In this document: one piece after another, positions 38,363 to 48,843 of the stretch
Numbering within the stretch: the stretch's first letter is position 1
Layout: every line of letters starts with the position of its first letter
DNA from: Methylophilus medardicus
GTDB lineage: Bacteria; Pseudomonadota; Gammaproteobacteria; Burkholderiales; Methylophilaceae
Length of the DNA: 64,000 bases
Direction of reading: 5' to 3'
NCBI RefSeq assembly: GCF_006363955.1
Contig: NZ_CP040948.1
Location: forward strand, 1,984,001 to 2,048,000
Program-made: the position numbers and the translations under genes
Notes under the pieces: model-generated
Database searches by the model: none
The model's input: only the letters and a program-made list of their open reading frames with translations
What the model was told of the DNA's origin: nothing

Positions 38363-38974
38363 TTAGGCCTTGAAGGCAGGAAACTTCTGCATCACCTCGA
38401 CGAACAACGGACTTTCTAACCAGCCCGCTAACCATGCGCTGAGTTGCGGATAGGGGCCAGTTGCAAACCAATCGGCATCCACCGCGGCAAATTGCCTGAT
38501 AAACGGAAAAATCGCAACATCGACCAAACTGGCAGATCCCCCCAACAGATAGGCATGTTGCTGCAAAGCGGTTTCTAACGTTTGTAAAAACTGCTCCCCC
38601 TGTTCACGGTAAAACTGTTGCGAATGCTCGGGGTAACGCTCTGGATATTTGTAGCGGTCGAGCGCCTTTTTAAATGCGCCATCGTTGCTGTGAATCAGAT
38701 GATTCACGGCCTGCGGGTCCGCATTCAGCCAGCCTTGAGCATCGCTCTGCGCAAGGGCCCATTGCATAATATCTAGGCTTTGCTCCAACACCTTACCGTC
38801 TGGCAGTTGCAAAACCGGCACCGTGCCTTTCGGCGAAATCTGTAATAAATGGGCTGGCTTATCACGCAAGGAGACTTCGCGCACTTCGACCGATATCTGC
38901 GCTGCCCATAAGGCCATGCGGGCACGCATGGCATACGGACAGCGACGATAGGAATATAAAATAGGCAGCGCCAT
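38363..38974 (-). CDS. Glutathione S-transferase family protein
   Basis: 203 residues: a thioredoxin-like N-terminal domain (ILYSYRRCPYAMRARMAL with a CPYA catalytic-type motif and the GTVPVLQLPDG cis-proline segment) and an all-helical C-terminal domain. Close to the YfcG/thiol:disulfide-type GSTs. It starts exactly where pyrD stops (TAATG). Confidence 0.87.
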   Translation of the reverse strand: MALPILYSYRRCPYAMRARMALWAAQISVEVREVSLRDKPAHLLQISPKGTVPVLQLPDGKVLEQSLDIMQWALAQSDAQGWLNADPQAVNHLIHSNDGAFKKALDRYKYPERYPEHSQQFYREQGEQFLQTLETALQQHAYLLGGSASLVDVAIFPFIRQFAAVDADWFATGPYPQLSAWLAGWLESPLFVEVMQKFPAFKA

Positions 38975-39990
38975 TACATTAGCGCTTTGCGACAGTCCGT
39001 AATGAGCTGCGGGCCTTTATATATCAGCCCGCTGTACAGTTGCACCAAGCTGGCGCCTGCCGCCATTTTCTCTTTGGCATCCTCGCCATTTAAAATACCG
39101 CCGACACCGATAATCGGTAAGCTGCCCTGGAGCGAAGCCGCCAGCGTTTGAATGACACGGGTTGACCCGGCTTTGACCGGCGCGCCAGATAGCCCACCCG
39201 CTTCCTCAGCATGGGGCAGACCCGCTACCGCATCACGCGCCAGCGTGGTATTGGTGGCAATCACGCCATCCATGCCATGCTGCATCAGCAACTCGGCGAT
39301 TTCCTGCACTTGTTCGGTGGTCAAATCGGGGGCAATTTTCAATGCCACCGGCACATATTTACCATGCACCTGCGACAAGATTTTTTGCTCCGCTTTAAGG
39401 GTTGCCAACAACTGGCCCAGCGCGTCTTTTTCTTGCAGGGCGCGCAGGTTTTTGGTATTCGGTGAAGAGATATTGACCGTGATATAACTGGCGTGGCTAT
39501 ACGCTTTACGCATGCAAATCAGATAATCCTCGGCAGCCCGTTCATTCGGCGTATCAAAGTTTTTACCAATATTAATGCCTAGAATGCCTTTGAACTTGGC
39601 CGCTTTCACGTTTTGGATCAATTGATCCAGCCCCAAGTTATTAAAGCCAAAGCGATTAATAATGCCCTCTGCCTCTGGCACACGAAATAAGCGCGGTTTA
39701 GGGTTGCCAGGTTGTGCACGCGGCGTGACGGTCCCCACCTCAATAAAACCAAAGCCGAGTGCTGCCATGCCATCAATCACCGCAGCGTTCTTATCTAAGC
39801 CCGCTGCCAATCCCACTGGGTTAGGAAACGTCAGGCCCATGACTTGAGTGGGTTGATCTGGCAAACGGCTGCCGAGCAATTGCAGTAAGCCCCATTGTTC
39901 GGCGCGCTTGAGTGACTGCAACGTCACATCGTGCGCATGTTCTGCTTCGAGTTGAAACAGCAAAGGCTTCAGTAGTGGGTAAATATTCAT
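38974..39990 (-). CDS. pyrD: Dihydroorotate dehydrogenase, class 2
   Basis: FMN enzyme oxidising dihydroorotate with quinone in pyrimidine synthesis, peripheral at the inner membrane. The N-terminal amphipathic helices ([20 protein letters not shown]) and [10 protein letters not shown] are class-2 features; [21 protein letters not shown] and [11 protein letters not shown] line the FMN site. 338 residues. Confidence 0.95.
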   Translation of the reverse strand: MNIYPLLKPLLFQLEAEHAHDVTLQSLKRAEQWGLLQLLGSRLPDQPTQVMGLTFPNPVGLAAGLDKNAAVIDGMAALGFGFIEVGTVTPRAQPGNPKPRLFRVPEAEGIINRFGFNNLGLDQLIQNVKAAKFKGILGINIGKNFDTPNERAAEDYLICMRKAYSHASYITVNISSPNTKNLRALQEKDALGQLLATLKAEQKILSQVHGKYVPVALKIAPDLTTEQVQEIAELLMQHGMDGVIATNTTLARDAVAGLPHAEEAGGLSGAPVKAGSTRVIQTLAASLQGSLPIIGVGGILNGEDAKEKMAAGASLVQLYSGLIYKGPQLITDCRKALM

Positions 39991-40153
39991 GCGTTATTTC
40001 CTAACAGTCTTACATCGTGCGCGCTTGGCTTGATTTAAGCGATGATTGCGTGCATCACTTTTGCGTTACATCAAAAACCACCTCACAAATCGGGTTCAAA
40101 ATTATCCTCACATTCAATACTTATTAAATGACGCACTTACAGGAGGAACCCTG

Positions 40154-40279
40154 ATGAAAATTTTGATTGATTTGTTTTCTACGGATTATGGTTTGATGAG
40201 TTTTATCGTCATTGCGATTATTTTTTTGGTGATGACTTGGGCGGGCGTTTATGTCACGCTCAAAGCTCGCCAAAAATAA
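40154..40279 (+). CDS. DUF3149 small membrane protein
   Basis: 41 residues starting MKILIDLFSTDYGLMSFIVI. One membrane segment occupies about residues 14-34, followed by a short basic tail (LKARQK). AGGAGG sits 7 nt before the ATG, which strongly supports this start over longer readings. Matches the DUF3149 pattern (L-ST-GL-S). Function unknown. Confidence 0.8.
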   Translation: MKILIDLFSTDYGLMSFIVIAIIFLVMTWAGVYVTLKARQK

Positions 40280-40300
40280 ACCAGAGCGTCGCGTACCAAC

Positions 40301-40326
40301 ACAAACCCCGCTCTCGCGGGGTTTGT
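40301..40326. terminator. Bidirectional terminator
   Basis: A perfect 11-bp stem ACAAACCCCGC / GCGGGGTTTGT with a 4-nt loop lies between the convergent DUF3149 and oxidoreductase genes. Confidence 0.85.
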
Positions 40327-40331
40327 ATGTT

Positions 40332-43300
40332 TTACAGCAGTACTTTTTCAATCCCGCCGTTATTGGCTTTCTGAATGTAATCTTGCATCCAGTTTTCACC
40401 CAGAATATGCTTCGCCATTTCTACCACAATATAATCGGCTTCAATTCCGGTGTCGTCCCCATAACGTGACAATCCTTGCAGGCAGCTTGGGCAAGAGGTC
40501 AGGATCTTCACCGATTGCTCTGGTGCGCCCACGGTCAAGCCCATTTTCTCCATGCCTTTTTCAAGCTCTTCTTGCTTGCGGAATTTCACCTGCGTGGCAA
40601 TATCAGGACGCGCAGCGGCGAACGTACCAGACTCACCACAACAACGGTCATTTAACGCAACGTCAGATCCCATCAGCTTGTTGGTGACTTCTAATGGTTT
40701 GTAAGTCTTCATCGGCGAATGGCAAGGATCATGGTACATATAACGCGTGCCAGTGACCCCTTGTAGCCGCATGTCTTTTTCCATCAGATATTCGTGAATA
40801 TCGAGCAGACGGCAGCCTGGGAATATTTTCTCAAACTCGTACTTTTGCAATTGATCCATGCAGGTACCGCAAGAAACAATCACTGTTTTGATATCCAAAT
40901 AATTCAGCGTGTTTGCAACGCGATGGAACAACACCCGGTTATCCGCGGTAATTTCTTGGCCTTTGTCGTGATTGCCAGACGCTGTTTGCGGATAACCACA
41001 GCATAGGTAGCCTGGTGGCAACACGGTAATGGCGCCGACTTCATACAACATCGCTTGCGTGGCCAAGCCTACATTCGAGAACAAGCGCTCAGAGCCACAA
41101 CCCGGAAAGTAGAATACCGCTTCAGAGTCCTCGGTTACTTTTTGTGGATTACGAATTACCGGAATCATGGTGTCGTCTTCCACCCCCAGCATCGCACGCG
41201 AAGTTTTGGATTGCATTTTCTTCGGCATCGGGCGGTTGATGAAATGAATCACCTGCGCCTTGATCTCAGCCTTACCAACCGTGGCTGGCGGTGCCTTTTT
41301 GTCTTTCAGCAATCCAAATTTCTTTGCCAGACTGTTGGCAAAATTAATCGCTTTGTAACCGAAGCCGATCATGGTGGCGCGCAAAAACTTGATGGTGGCT
41401 GGATCTTTAGCATTCAGATACAACATGCCTGCTGCCGTGCCGGGATTGAATTTCTTCTTGCCCTGTTCGCGCAGGAAATTGCGCATTTTGACCGACACAT
41501 CACCAAAGTCGATATTAACCGGGCAGGGTTTTTCACAACGGTGGCAAACCGTACAATGGTCAGCAACATCGTTAAACTCGTCAAAATGCTTGAGTGAAAT
41601 GCCACGCCGCGTTTGCTCTTCGTACAAGAAGGCCTCAATCAGCAATGAGGTCCCCAAAATTTTGTTGCGCGGAGAGTAAAGCAAGTTTGCGCGTGGCACA
41701 TGGGTAGAGCACACCGGCTTACACTTACCACAACGTAAGCAGTCAGAAATATCATCGGCAATCTCACCGATTGCAGATTGCTCCATGATGATGGATTCTT
41801 GCTCCAACAACCCAAAGCTTGGCGTGTAAGCGTTCTCAAGGCCGGAGCCCATCATCAGCTTACCTTTGTTAAAGTGACCGTTCGGGTCGACTTTATTTTT
41901 ATAGGTGGCAAAGGTATCGATCGTGGCTTGGTCCAAGAATGCCATTTTGGTGATACCAATACCGTGCTCACCAGAAATCACGCCATTGAGACTACGCGCC
42001 AAATGCATCACACGTTCGACCGCAGCATGCGCGTCTTGCATCATGCCATAATCGTCGGAATTCACCGGGATGTTGGTGTGGACGTTGCCATCACCAGCGT
42101 GCATATGCAACGCAATAAACACGCGGCTCTTCAATACCGTCTTTTGGATCTCGTCTAATTTGTCGAGAATCTTCTGAAACTCACGACCGACAAAAATATC
42201 CGCCATCGGCCGCTTGAGTTCACGCTTCCATGACACGCGCAAATCGTAAGATTGCACGGCACGGAACACATTCTCATACTGCGCATAAGGCTTACCAAAC
42301 TCACCGAGCACACTGACAGGCTCGTCCAGTGTGTTCAAAATCATGCGCCATTTTGCGCGCAAGTCGCGCAACAATTGCAAAGCGATATTTTGTTTAGACT
42401 TCACTGCTTCTGGATCGGCATTGCCGTCTTCATCCGGCTGCAAGGGCAAATCGCCCTGCATAAACGTTTCAAGTACATCGACTAAACGTAATTTGTTTTG
42501 AATCGACAACTCAATATTGATGCGCTCGATGCCATCAGAGTATTCACCGAGGCGTGGCAATGGAATCACCACATCCTCATTGATTTTGAAGGCATTGGTG
42601 TGGCGGGCAATGGCGGCAGTACGTGAACGATCTAACCAGAATTTTTTACGCGCTTCTGCAGAAACGGCGATAAAGCCCTCACCATCGCGGGCGTTACACA
42701 TACGAACGACCGCTGAAGCCACTTCGCCTACCGCGTTCTCATCGTCAGAGGCAATATCGCACAACAACACCATTTTTGGGCGCTGCTGACGCGCAGCCTT
42801 GGTCGCATAGCCGACCGCTTTAATGTAGCGCTCATCCATGTGCTCCAAGCCTGCCATGATCACTGCCGGCGTGTGCTTGGCGGTCGCATCGAGATGGTCT
42901 TTGATTTCTACAATTGCAGGCACGGCGTTGGACACGTTGCCAAAAAATTCAAGCGCAATGGTGCGCACGTGCTTAGGCATGCGGTGCAAAATAAAAGTAG
43001 CAGAGGTAATTAAACCATCGCAACCTTCTTTTTGAATGCCAGGCAGACCAGACAAAAATTTATCTGTCACGTCTTTACCCAAGCCTACTTTACGAAAACT
43101 CGGCCCCGGAATCTCAAGAATTTCTGGCTCGGACAACAGATTTTTATGATCAATGTCGTAGCGGCTGATCTTAAAACGCGCCAGTTCAATATCGTGGATC
43201 TTGCCCAGATTATGGTCGAGGCGTTCCACCTCCAACCAAGTGGCATCTGGCGTCACCATCCGCCACGAGGCGAGGTTATCCAGCGCAGTGCCCCACAACA

Positions 43301-44201
43301 CGGCTTTTTTACCACCGGCGTTCATGGCGACGTTACCGCCAATACAGCAAGCATCAGCAGAGGTCGGATCGCAAGCGAATTCCAGCCCTGCCTCAGTCGC
43401 CGCTTCCATGGCACGACGTGTTACCACACCGGCGCCACACTCAATCGTTGCGACTTGGCGCGACACGCCAGGTAAAGTACGCATCTGCACACCACTGTGC
43501 TGGTCTAGCTTTTCGGTATTGATGACGGCTGATAGCGGCGTCAAAGGAACGGCACCGCCGGTATACCCCGTGCCACCGCCACGCGGAATAATGGTTAATC
43601 CCAATTCGATACAAGCGCGTACCAAATAAGAGATTTCGGCCTCTGTATCTGGGTTCACGACGACGAATGGATACTCCACACGCCAGTCTGTGGCGTCTGT
43701 CACATGGGACACTCTCGCCAGACCATCAAACTGAACATTATCCTTACGGGTAAATTTGGTCAGTTTAGCCAGCGCTTTTTTACGCAACTCGGCAGTCTGC
43801 TTAAAATCATCCGCAAACTTTTCAATGGCTTTGGTCGCCGCGGCCACCAGCTTTTGCACTTTATCGTTGCCACCACTACGCTCGTTAATCGCAGCGATGC
43901 GGTGATACAGCGCCTCGATCAAGGCTTTGCGGCGCTTAGGATTTTCTAGCAGATCGTCCTGCAGGTAAGGGTTGCGCGAGACCACCCACAAATCACCCAA
44001 TACCTCAAACAGCATGCGTGCGCTGCGGCCAGTCTTGCGCTCTGCGCGCAGGATATTCAAGATGTCCCAGACTTCTTCGCCCAGAAACCGAATCACGATT
44101 TCACGGTCAGAAAAAGAGGTGTAGTTGTACGGGATTTCGCGTAACCGCGTGAGAGGAGTAGAATTACGCTTTAACAAATCTGCGTTGACAGGTGCGTTCA
44201 T
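40332..44201 (-). CDS. Large DUF3683/FAD-binding/Fe-S oxidoreductase
   Basis: 1289 residues. Order of domains: DUF3683 (about 1-150), FAD-binding type 4 ([15 protein letters not shown] near 210), FAD-oxidase C-terminal domain, two 4Fe-4S motifs ([11 protein letters not shown] near 840 and [12 protein letters not shown] near 900), then two CCG domains ([34 protein letters not shown]). This is a fused GlcD-GlcF-like or D-lactate-dehydrogenase-like enzyme that probably oxidises a 2-hydroxy acid and passes electrons to the respiratory chain. The substrate is unknown. It stands alone, followed by a terminator. Confidence 0.85.
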   Translation of the reverse strand: MNAPVNADLLKRNSTPLTRLREIPYNYTSFSDREIVIRFLGEEVWDILNILRAERKTGRSARMLFEVLGDLWVVSRNPYLQDDLLENPKRRKALIEALYHRIAAINERSGGNDKVQKLVAAATKAIEKFADDFKQTAELRKKALAKLTKFTRKDNVQFDGLARVSHVTDATDWRVEYPFVVVNPDTEAEISYLVRACIELGLTIIPRGGGTGYTGGAVPLTPLSAVINTEKLDQHSGVQMRTLPGVSRQVATIECGAGVVTRRAMEAATEAGLEFACDPTSADACCIGGNVAMNAGGKKAVLWGTALDNLASWRMVTPDATWLEVERLDHNLGKIHDIELARFKISRYDIDHKNLLSEPEILEIPGPSFRKVGLGKDVTDKFLSGLPGIQKEGCDGLITSATFILHRMPKHVRTIALEFFGNVSNAVPAIVEIKDHLDATAKHTPAVIMAGLEHMDERYIKAVGYATKAARQQRPKMVLLCDIASDDENAVGEVASAVVRMCNARDGEGFIAVSAEARKKFWLDRSRTAAIARHTNAFKINEDVVIPLPRLGEYSDGIERINIELSIQNKLRLVDVLETFMQGDLPLQPDEDGNADPEAVKSKQNIALQLLRDLRAKWRMILNTLDEPVSVLGEFGKPYAQYENVFRAVQSYDLRVSWKRELKRPMADIFVGREFQKILDKLDEIQKTVLKSRVFIALHMHAGDGNVHTNIPVNSDDYGMMQDAHAAVERVMHLARSLNGVISGEHGIGITKMAFLDQATIDTFATYKNKVDPNGHFNKGKLMMGSGLENAYTPSFGLLEQESIIMEQSAIGEIADDISDCLRCGKCKPVCSTHVPRANLLYSPRNKILGTSLLIEAFLYEEQTRRGISLKHFDEFNDVADHCTVCHRCEKPCPVNIDFGDVSVKMRNFLREQGKKKFNPGTAAGMLYLNAKDPATIKFLRATMIGFGYKAINFANSLAKKFGLLKDKKAPPATVGKAEIKAQVIHFINRPMPKKMQSKTSRAMLGVEDDTMIPVIRNPQKVTEDSEAVFYFPGCGSERLFSNVGLATQAMLYEVGAITVLPPGYLCCGYPQTASGNHDKGQEITADNRVLFHRVANTLNYLDIKTVIVSCGTCMDQLQKYEFEKIFPGCRLLDIHEYLMEKDMRLQGVTGTRYMYHDPCHSPMKTYKPLEVTNKLMGSDVALNDRCCGESGTFAAARPDIATQVKFRKQEELEKGMEKMGLTVGAPEQSVKILTSCPSCLQGLSRYGDDTGIEADYIVVEMAKHILGENWMQDYIQKANNGGIEKVLL

Positions 44202-44296
44202 TGATAATTTATCAAAAACAAAAGCTAATTATACCATGCCGTATTCTGCACAAACACGGTACTCCGGCTAGGGTTTTTGTCTAATCAGGTTTTCAG

Positions 44297-44803
44297 ATGT
44301 CTACATTTAAATCTAAGTTAAAAAAATGGGTTGTGCCGGTGGTTGCATTGGCATTATTTGCTGGTTTAGCGATTGCTGTCATGCAAAAGCCACAAGCGCC
44401 CGATGTCACGTTTACCACGCTGACTGGCGAAAAAATCAGTATGCAATCTTTGCGTGGCAAGACCGTCTTGGTCAATTTCTGGGCAACAGATTGCCCCGGC
44501 TGCATCAAAGAGATGCCGGATCTGATCAACACCTACCAGCAATACAAAGATAAAAACCTAGTGGTGATTGCAGTGGCCATGCCATACGACCCGCCCGCGC
44601 AAGTAGCTAACTACACCCAAGAGAAAGCATTGCCTTTTAAGGTCATGCATGACGGCTATGGGGAAATGGTCAAAGCCTTCGGTGAGGTCAACCTGACACC
44701 CACCACTTTTATTTTTGACGCGCAGGGCAATCGCCTGCAAAAAACCATCGGTGAACTCAATTTCACCGCGCTCCGTCAACTGCTCGACCAGAAAGCCAGC
44801 TAA
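44297..44803 (+). CDS. TlpA-like thioredoxin-fold protein
   Basis: 168 residues with one N-terminal membrane anchor (about 10-28) and a periplasmic AhpC/TSA-TlpA domain. The redox motif is DCPGC in VNFWATDCPGCIKEMPDL, with the cis-proline in LTPTTFIFD. Probably a membrane-tethered thiol reductase, for example in cytochrome c maturation (inference). First of three genes packed head to tail. Confidence 0.87.
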   Translation: MSTFKSKLKKWVVPVVALALFAGLAIAVMQKPQAPDVTFTTLTGEKISMQSLRGKTVLVNFWATDCPGCIKEMPDLINTYQQYKDKNLVVIAVAMPYDPPAQVANYTQEKALPFKVMHDGYGEMVKAFGEVNLTPTTFIFDAQGNRLQKTIGELNFTALRQLLDQKAS

Positions 44804-45214
44804 ATGCTTTGGATTAAAGCCTTACACATTATTTTTGTCACCAGTTGGTTTGCCGGCTTGTTTTATTTGCCTCGCATTTATGTCAACCTAGCCATGGAAA
44901 CCGACCCGCAAGCCCAAGCCAGATTGCTGTTAATGGCGCACAAACTCAACCGATTTATGCAACCGCTCATGTGGTTGGCACTGGCGTTTGGCCTGTGGCT
45001 TTGGCTTGTCTACGGGATTGGCGGCGGCTGGTTGCATGCAAAACTAGCGCTGGTGATCGCACTAATCGGCTACCACCATTATTGCGGCCGCTTGTTAAAG
45101 CAATTCCGCGCACAACAAAACCGTCGCAGTCATGTCTGGTTTCGCTGGTTTAACGAGGTCCCCGTGCTGATTTTAACCGTCGTGGTCATTCTGGTGACGG
45201 TCAAACCTTTTTAG
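44804..45214 (+). CDS. hemJ: HemJ-family protoporphyrinogen oxidase
   Basis: 136 residues with four hydrophobic segments and the family start LWIKALHIIFVTSWFAGLFY-LPR, with conserved His8 and the RFMQPLMW segment. HemJ oxidises protoporphyrinogen IX to protoporphyrin IX in bacteria lacking HemG or HemY. It starts one base after the TlpA-like stop and is followed 7 bp later by a hypothetical gene. Confidence 0.85.
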   Translation: MLWIKALHIIFVTSWFAGLFYLPRIYVNLAMETDPQAQARLLLMAHKLNRFMQPLMWLALAFGLWLWLVYGIGGGWLHAKLALVIALIGYHHYCGRLLKQFRAQQNRRSHVWFRWFNEVPVLILTVVVILVTVKPF

Positions 45215-45220
45215 TACAGC

Positions 45221-45961
45221 ATGTTACATACCCTGTTGCAATCAGACTGGCTGATACGCATGCTGGACAAGTCCGGCAAGCAGGCCTCACACAAACTGTT
45301 GGGGCTGTTTAATGTGCTGGATGATTTGTTGTCCAGTCCCTTCGCGCAGCATCCATTGCATACGAGCGCAGTGAGCACGCCGCCCAATCGATTGCAAACC
45401 TATCTCACGACGCAGGCGCAACTGGCCGGGGCAAGACTGCCCGATATGTTAGCAAATCAGCTCTATTTTATGGCGCTGAGTGCCTGCCAAGAAAAACTGC
45501 AACACCCGCATTCCAGCGCGTTGCAACATGCCAAACAAGCCGCGCAAGCGTTGATTGATGAACAAACAAAACGCGAAATCAACTGGTTAGCCATTCGCAA
45601 CTACAGCGTAGTCTTGGCCGCATTATTTAGCGGCGCGATTGGGGGTTATTATTGGCACATGCAAGTCACCCCCACGGCAACCCAAGTTAGCGAGGCCCCG
45701 CCACCGCCACCGCACCCGTTGTCGCAAGAGGCAAGCCCGACCGAGACCGCAGCCATTTACAGTCGCCTTGAAACCATGAAACACGGTGATTGCCGCTTAA
45801 TTGAGGCGATTCAACTGCCGGAGCGATTAAAAAGCGTGTATGTCGAAAACGTCATTAACGGCCATGTCACGACCAACCGTGACGAGCAAATATTAGTCAA
45901 TCAGCTGTTAGATCAAGTGAAATGCAACTACACGCCGAAGCTAATGGCAAACTCTAAATAA
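45221..45961 (+). CDS. Hypothetical membrane protein
   Basis: 246 residues, not recognised. One membrane segment (about 127-146, SVVLAALFSGAIGGYYW) follows a helical cytoplasmic half; a proline run (APPPPPHP) comes after it. The C-terminal part has two cysteines (HGDCRLIEA and VKCNYTP). It ends the tlpA-hemJ transcript before a terminator. Confidence 0.65.
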   Translation: MLHTLLQSDWLIRMLDKSGKQASHKLLGLFNVLDDLLSSPFAQHPLHTSAVSTPPNRLQTYLTTQAQLAGARLPDMLANQLYFMALSACQEKLQHPHSSALQHAKQAAQALIDEQTKREINWLAIRNYSVVLAALFSGAIGGYYWHMQVTPTATQVSEAPPPPPHPLSQEASPTETAAIYSRLETMKHGDCRLIEAIQLPERLKSVYVENVINGHVTTNRDEQILVNQLLDQVKCNYTPKLMANSK

Positions 45962-45969
45962 CAGCCATT

Positions 45970-46003
45970 AAAAAAGGCCGCCACTCCCGTGGCGACCTTT
46001 TTT
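45970..46003. terminator. Bidirectional terminator
   Basis: Inverted arms AAAAAGGCCGCCAC and GTGGCGACCTTTTT with one mismatch and a TCCC loop, between convergent genes. Confidence 0.8.
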
Positions 46004-46022
46004 ATCAAATCAAAACAACACT

Positions 46023-46520
46023 TTATTGAAACAATGTTTTCAATTGATTCAAACCGCCATCGTAAACACCTTTGATGGTATCTGATGCAGCTTTGTCATC
46101 TGCCGGTGATTTTGGCAAAAAGTGACTTTCCCAAACGACCACTGATTTACCATCGCCATTGCTATGAACGCTCACGGTTGAGGCGTATTCGTTCACTGGC
46201 AGCACGCCATCGGTGATTTTGTAAGAGTAGCTCTTGGCTTTTGCATTGAATGCGGTCAGGGTTTCGTTAATCTTTCCGCCGTCTTGCAATGTCAGCACAC
46301 GCTTAGCACCAGCATGATTGTTTTTACCGGCGACGATTTCAGTTTTTGCTACGGCTGGATGCCAAGCGCCCAGATCACCAAAATCCGACACTTTTTTCCA
46401 TACCACGTCAGCAGGCTGATTCAGCTCAACTGACTTGACCACGAAAAGTGGCTCGGCTGCAAACGCACTGCCTGCTGCTGCGATCAATGCTGCTAACACC
46501 AATGATTGAATTTGACGCAT
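46023..46520 (-). CDS. Exported SRPBCC protein, MxaD-like
   Basis: 165 residues: signal peptide (MRQIQSLVLAALIAAAGSAFA) and a START/Bet v1-like SRPBCC domain (LNQPADVVWKKVSDFGDLGAWHPAV). Periplasmic SRPBCC proteins of this type include MxaD of methanol oxidation clusters, which aids electron transfer from methanol dehydrogenase to cytochrome; no mxa genes are adjacent here, so the role is uncertain. Divergent from a TetR gene with palindromic operators between, so probably repressed by it. Confidence 0.75.
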   Translation of the reverse strand: MRQIQSLVLAALIAAAGSAFAAEPLFVVKSVELNQPADVVWKKVSDFGDLGAWHPAVAKTEIVAGKNNHAGAKRVLTLQDGGKINETLTAFNAKAKSYSYKITDGVLPVNEYASTVSVHSNGDGKSVVVWESHFLPKSPADDKAASDTIKGVYDGGLNQLKTLFQ

Positions 46521-46555
46521 GACTTTCTCCTTGTGTGATTAATTAACCATAAAAC

Positions 46556-46576
46556 TATACTATACGGTATAGTATA
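46556..46576. promoter_or_regulatory. TetR-type palindromic operator 1
   Basis: Ten-base arms TATACTATAC and GTATAGTATA around a single G form a perfect palindrome 36 bp upstream of the SRPBCC start. It probably controls that gene. Confidence 0.65.
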
Positions 46577-46635
46577 TTTAACACGATAATCAAAATTAAA
46601 GCAATAGGATTTAATCCTTTGATAAAACCGGATGA

Positions 46636-46664
46636 CTATACAAGTTTGTATAGGATGCTATAAT
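46636..46664 (+). promoter_or_regulatory. TetR-type operator 2 within the tetR promoter
   Basis: CTATACAA-GT-TTGTATAG (46636-46653) is a perfect 8-bp inverted repeat lying directly before a consensus -10 TATAAT (46659-46664). The ATG of the TetR gene begins 7 nt after the -10, so the RNA would be nearly or fully leaderless. Confidence 0.65.
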
Positions 46665-46670
46665 TAAGTT

Positions 46671-47237
46671 ATGAATGCTTTAAAACAAAAGATTCTTCAG
46701 GTTTCCACTGACCTGTTTCAGACCCGTGGCATTAACTCCACGGGCGTGGATACTATTGTGGCGGTCGCTGGCACCACCAAAATGACGCTCTATAAGTACT
46801 TTGAAACCAAAGAAGAACTGATCTTGGCGGTATTGCAACAAAGTCATCAAGACTTTCAGAACTGGATGAATGAAAGGCTGGGCGGATTAGGCGGCAGCCC
46901 AAACGAGAAAATACAGAAACTGTTCGAATTTATCGAAGAGTGGGTGACCTCTCCGTCTTTCACCGGTATTGCATTCATCAAAGCGTCGGCCGAGTTTCCC
47001 AACGAAGAAAATCGTATTCATCAGCTATCCTCTCAGCAATCTCGCGAGTTTCGGCTGTTTATCTCTAAATTGGCACAAGAGGCCAACATCAAAGACGCCG
47101 AGGGCTTGGCATTACAGCTCTCTATCTTGTTCGAAGGCGCCGTGCAGGCCGAGCAGATCAAACGTGGCTCTGGCGCCATCAAATCCGCCAAAAAAGCAGC
47201 AAAAACGCTGATTGATATTGCAATCAAGCAATCCTAA
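46671..47237 (+). CDS. TetR-family transcriptional repressor
   Basis: 188 residues with an N-terminal helix-turn-helix (ILQVSTDLFQTRGINSTGVD, then TTKMTLYKYFETKEEL) and a variable ligand-binding C-terminal domain. It is divergent from the SRPBCC gene and flanked by two palindromes sharing a CTATAC-type half-site, so it probably represses itself and that gene. No ribosome site precedes the ATG. Confidence 0.9.
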   Translation: MNALKQKILQVSTDLFQTRGINSTGVDTIVAVAGTTKMTLYKYFETKEELILAVLQQSHQDFQNWMNERLGGLGGSPNEKIQKLFEFIEEWVTSPSFTGIAFIKASAEFPNEENRIHQLSSQQSREFRLFISKLAQEANIKDAEGLALQLSILFEGAVQAEQIKRGSGAIKSAKKAAKTLIDIAIKQS

Positions 47238-47319
47238 GCGCTTTGCAACAGGTTGCACTTGCCAGCCGCGTGGCTGGCGGCAATAATAGCTTTACTTTAC
47301 TAATAGACAACCCTGATTC

Positions 47320-48288
47320 ATGAAAATTCTTATTTGCGGCTCACTCGCCTACGACACCATCATGGTGTTTCCAGACCAGTTTAAAAACCATATTCTGGCA
47401 GACAAAATTCACAAGCTAAGTGTGGCGTTTTTAGTGCCTGAAATGCGGCGTGAATTTGGCGGCACTGCGGGCAATATCGGCTACAACCTGCAACTGCTCG
47501 AAGGTCAGCCTCAGATCATGGCAACGGTTGGCGACGACTTTGCGCCTTATCGCGCCTGGCTAGACCAGCACAATATTGATGCAACGCATATCAAGGCAGT
47601 GGACGGCACTTATACCGCGCAAGCGTTTATCACCACGGATATGGATGACAACCAAATTACTGCGTTTCACCCCGGCGCCATGCAATATGCACATGCCAAC
47701 AGTGTGAATGACGCGCAAGGCATTGCATTGGCGATTATTGCGCCAGATGGCCGTGATGCGATGTTCCAGCATGCCAAAGAGTGTCACGAAGCGGGCATCC
47801 CGTTTATGTTTGACCCGGGACAAGGCTTGCCGATGTTTAATGGCGAAGAGCTGCTGCATTTTATTGAAATGGCCGACTACCTCGCGGTGAACGATTACGA
47901 GTCACAGGTCATCCAAGATAAGACAGGGTTAAGCTTGGCGCAACTGGCGTCAAAAGTGAAAGCGCTGATTGTCACCTTGGGTGGCGAAGGCTCGCACATT
48001 TATGCCGACGGTCAACGTCATGAAATTCCATGCGTTAAAGCAGAAGCACTGGTTGACCCAACCGGTTGTGGTGATGCCTACCGTGCTGGCTTGCTGTATG
48101 GCATTGTTCGCGGCTGGGATTGGCGTGCATGCGGCCGCTTGGCCTCTACCATGGGCGCTATCAAAATTGCGAGTCGCGGCGGGCAAAATCATCAACCAAG
48201 CCGTGCAGAGATTGAAAATATTTACAGTCATGCCTTGGTTCAGGATGCACTGAAAGAGGATCCGGCACTGCGACAGCCTGCCAACTAA
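47320..48288 (+). CDS. PfkB-family carbohydrate/nucleoside kinase
   Basis: 322 residues. Family signatures are the GGTAGNIGYNLQLL glycine motif near residue 47 and DPTGCGDAYRAGLLYG near 246 with the catalytic aspartate. The overall pattern is like bacterial adenosine kinase-type PfkB members. The phosphate acceptor cannot be decided from sequence. Confidence 0.87.
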   Translation: MKILICGSLAYDTIMVFPDQFKNHILADKIHKLSVAFLVPEMRREFGGTAGNIGYNLQLLEGQPQIMATVGDDFAPYRAWLDQHNIDATHIKAVDGTYTAQAFITTDMDDNQITAFHPGAMQYAHANSVNDAQGIALAIIAPDGRDAMFQHAKECHEAGIPFMFDPGQGLPMFNGEELLHFIEMADYLAVNDYESQVIQDKTGLSLAQLASKVKALIVTLGGEGSHIYADGQRHEIPCVKAEALVDPTGCGDAYRAGLLYGIVRGWDWRACGRLASTMGAIKIASRGGQNHQPSRAEIENIYSHALVQDALKEDPALRQPAN

Positions 48289-48317
48289 ATAGGCTTAACT
48301 AAAATAAGGAGATAAGA

Positions 48318-48776
48318 ATGAAAACACGTGTATTGCAATGGCTGGCTGTAGCCGTGATCACAGCACTGTTGGGCGCATGTGCCAGCTCTAACTCTGGCGG
48401 CGTTTATTCGCGCGACGAAGCACGCAAAGCGCAAACCGTGAAAACGGGCGTGGTTGAGAGTGTGCGTTCGGTAAAACTCGAAGGCACTAAATCCCCGGTC
48501 GGCACCATTGCTGGCGGTGCCATTGGCGGCATTGCGGGTAGCACAGTGGGTGGCGGCAGAGGCAGTGCGATTGCAGCTGTGATCGGCGCCGTCGCAGGTG
48601 GGCTTGCCGGTTCAGCGGCGGAAGAAGTCGCGACCCGTAAAAACGCCTACGAAATCACCGTTAAATTAGACGGCGGTGGTTTGGTAGCGATTGTGCAAGA
48701 AGCCGATGAGCAATTCGCTGCTGGTGAACGCGTGCGTATCGTCGAAAGCGGTGGCACCTCGCGCGTCTCGCATTAA
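48318..48776 (+). CDS. Glycine-zipper outer-membrane lipoprotein (SlyB-like)
   Basis: 152 residues: lipoprotein signal with lipobox LLGACAS (cysteine near 21), then GTIAGGAIGGIAGSTVGGGRG and a second glycine-zipper run, as in SlyB/Pcp proteins of the outer membrane. AAGGAG precedes the ATG. It follows the kinase gene by 29 bp and precedes the olsBA promoter. Confidence 0.85.
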   Translation: MKTRVLQWLAVAVITALLGACASSNSGGVYSRDEARKAQTVKTGVVESVRSVKLEGTKSPVGTIAGGAIGGIAGSTVGGGRGSAIAAVIGAVAGGLAGSAAEEVATRKNAYEITVKLDGGGLVAIVQEADEQFAAGERVRIVESGGTSRVSH

Positions 48777-48843
48777 GCAAAAATTGTCATGCGAGAGCAG
48801 CCGATGGCTGCTCTTTTATTTTGTCCGCTCGCCCCCGCCATCA

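Noticed and set aside
41055-41597. Plus-strand 180-codon frame inside the large oxidoreductase
   Set aside because: It lies wholly antisense to a strongly supported gene and its sequence shows no recognisable motif; a shadow frame.
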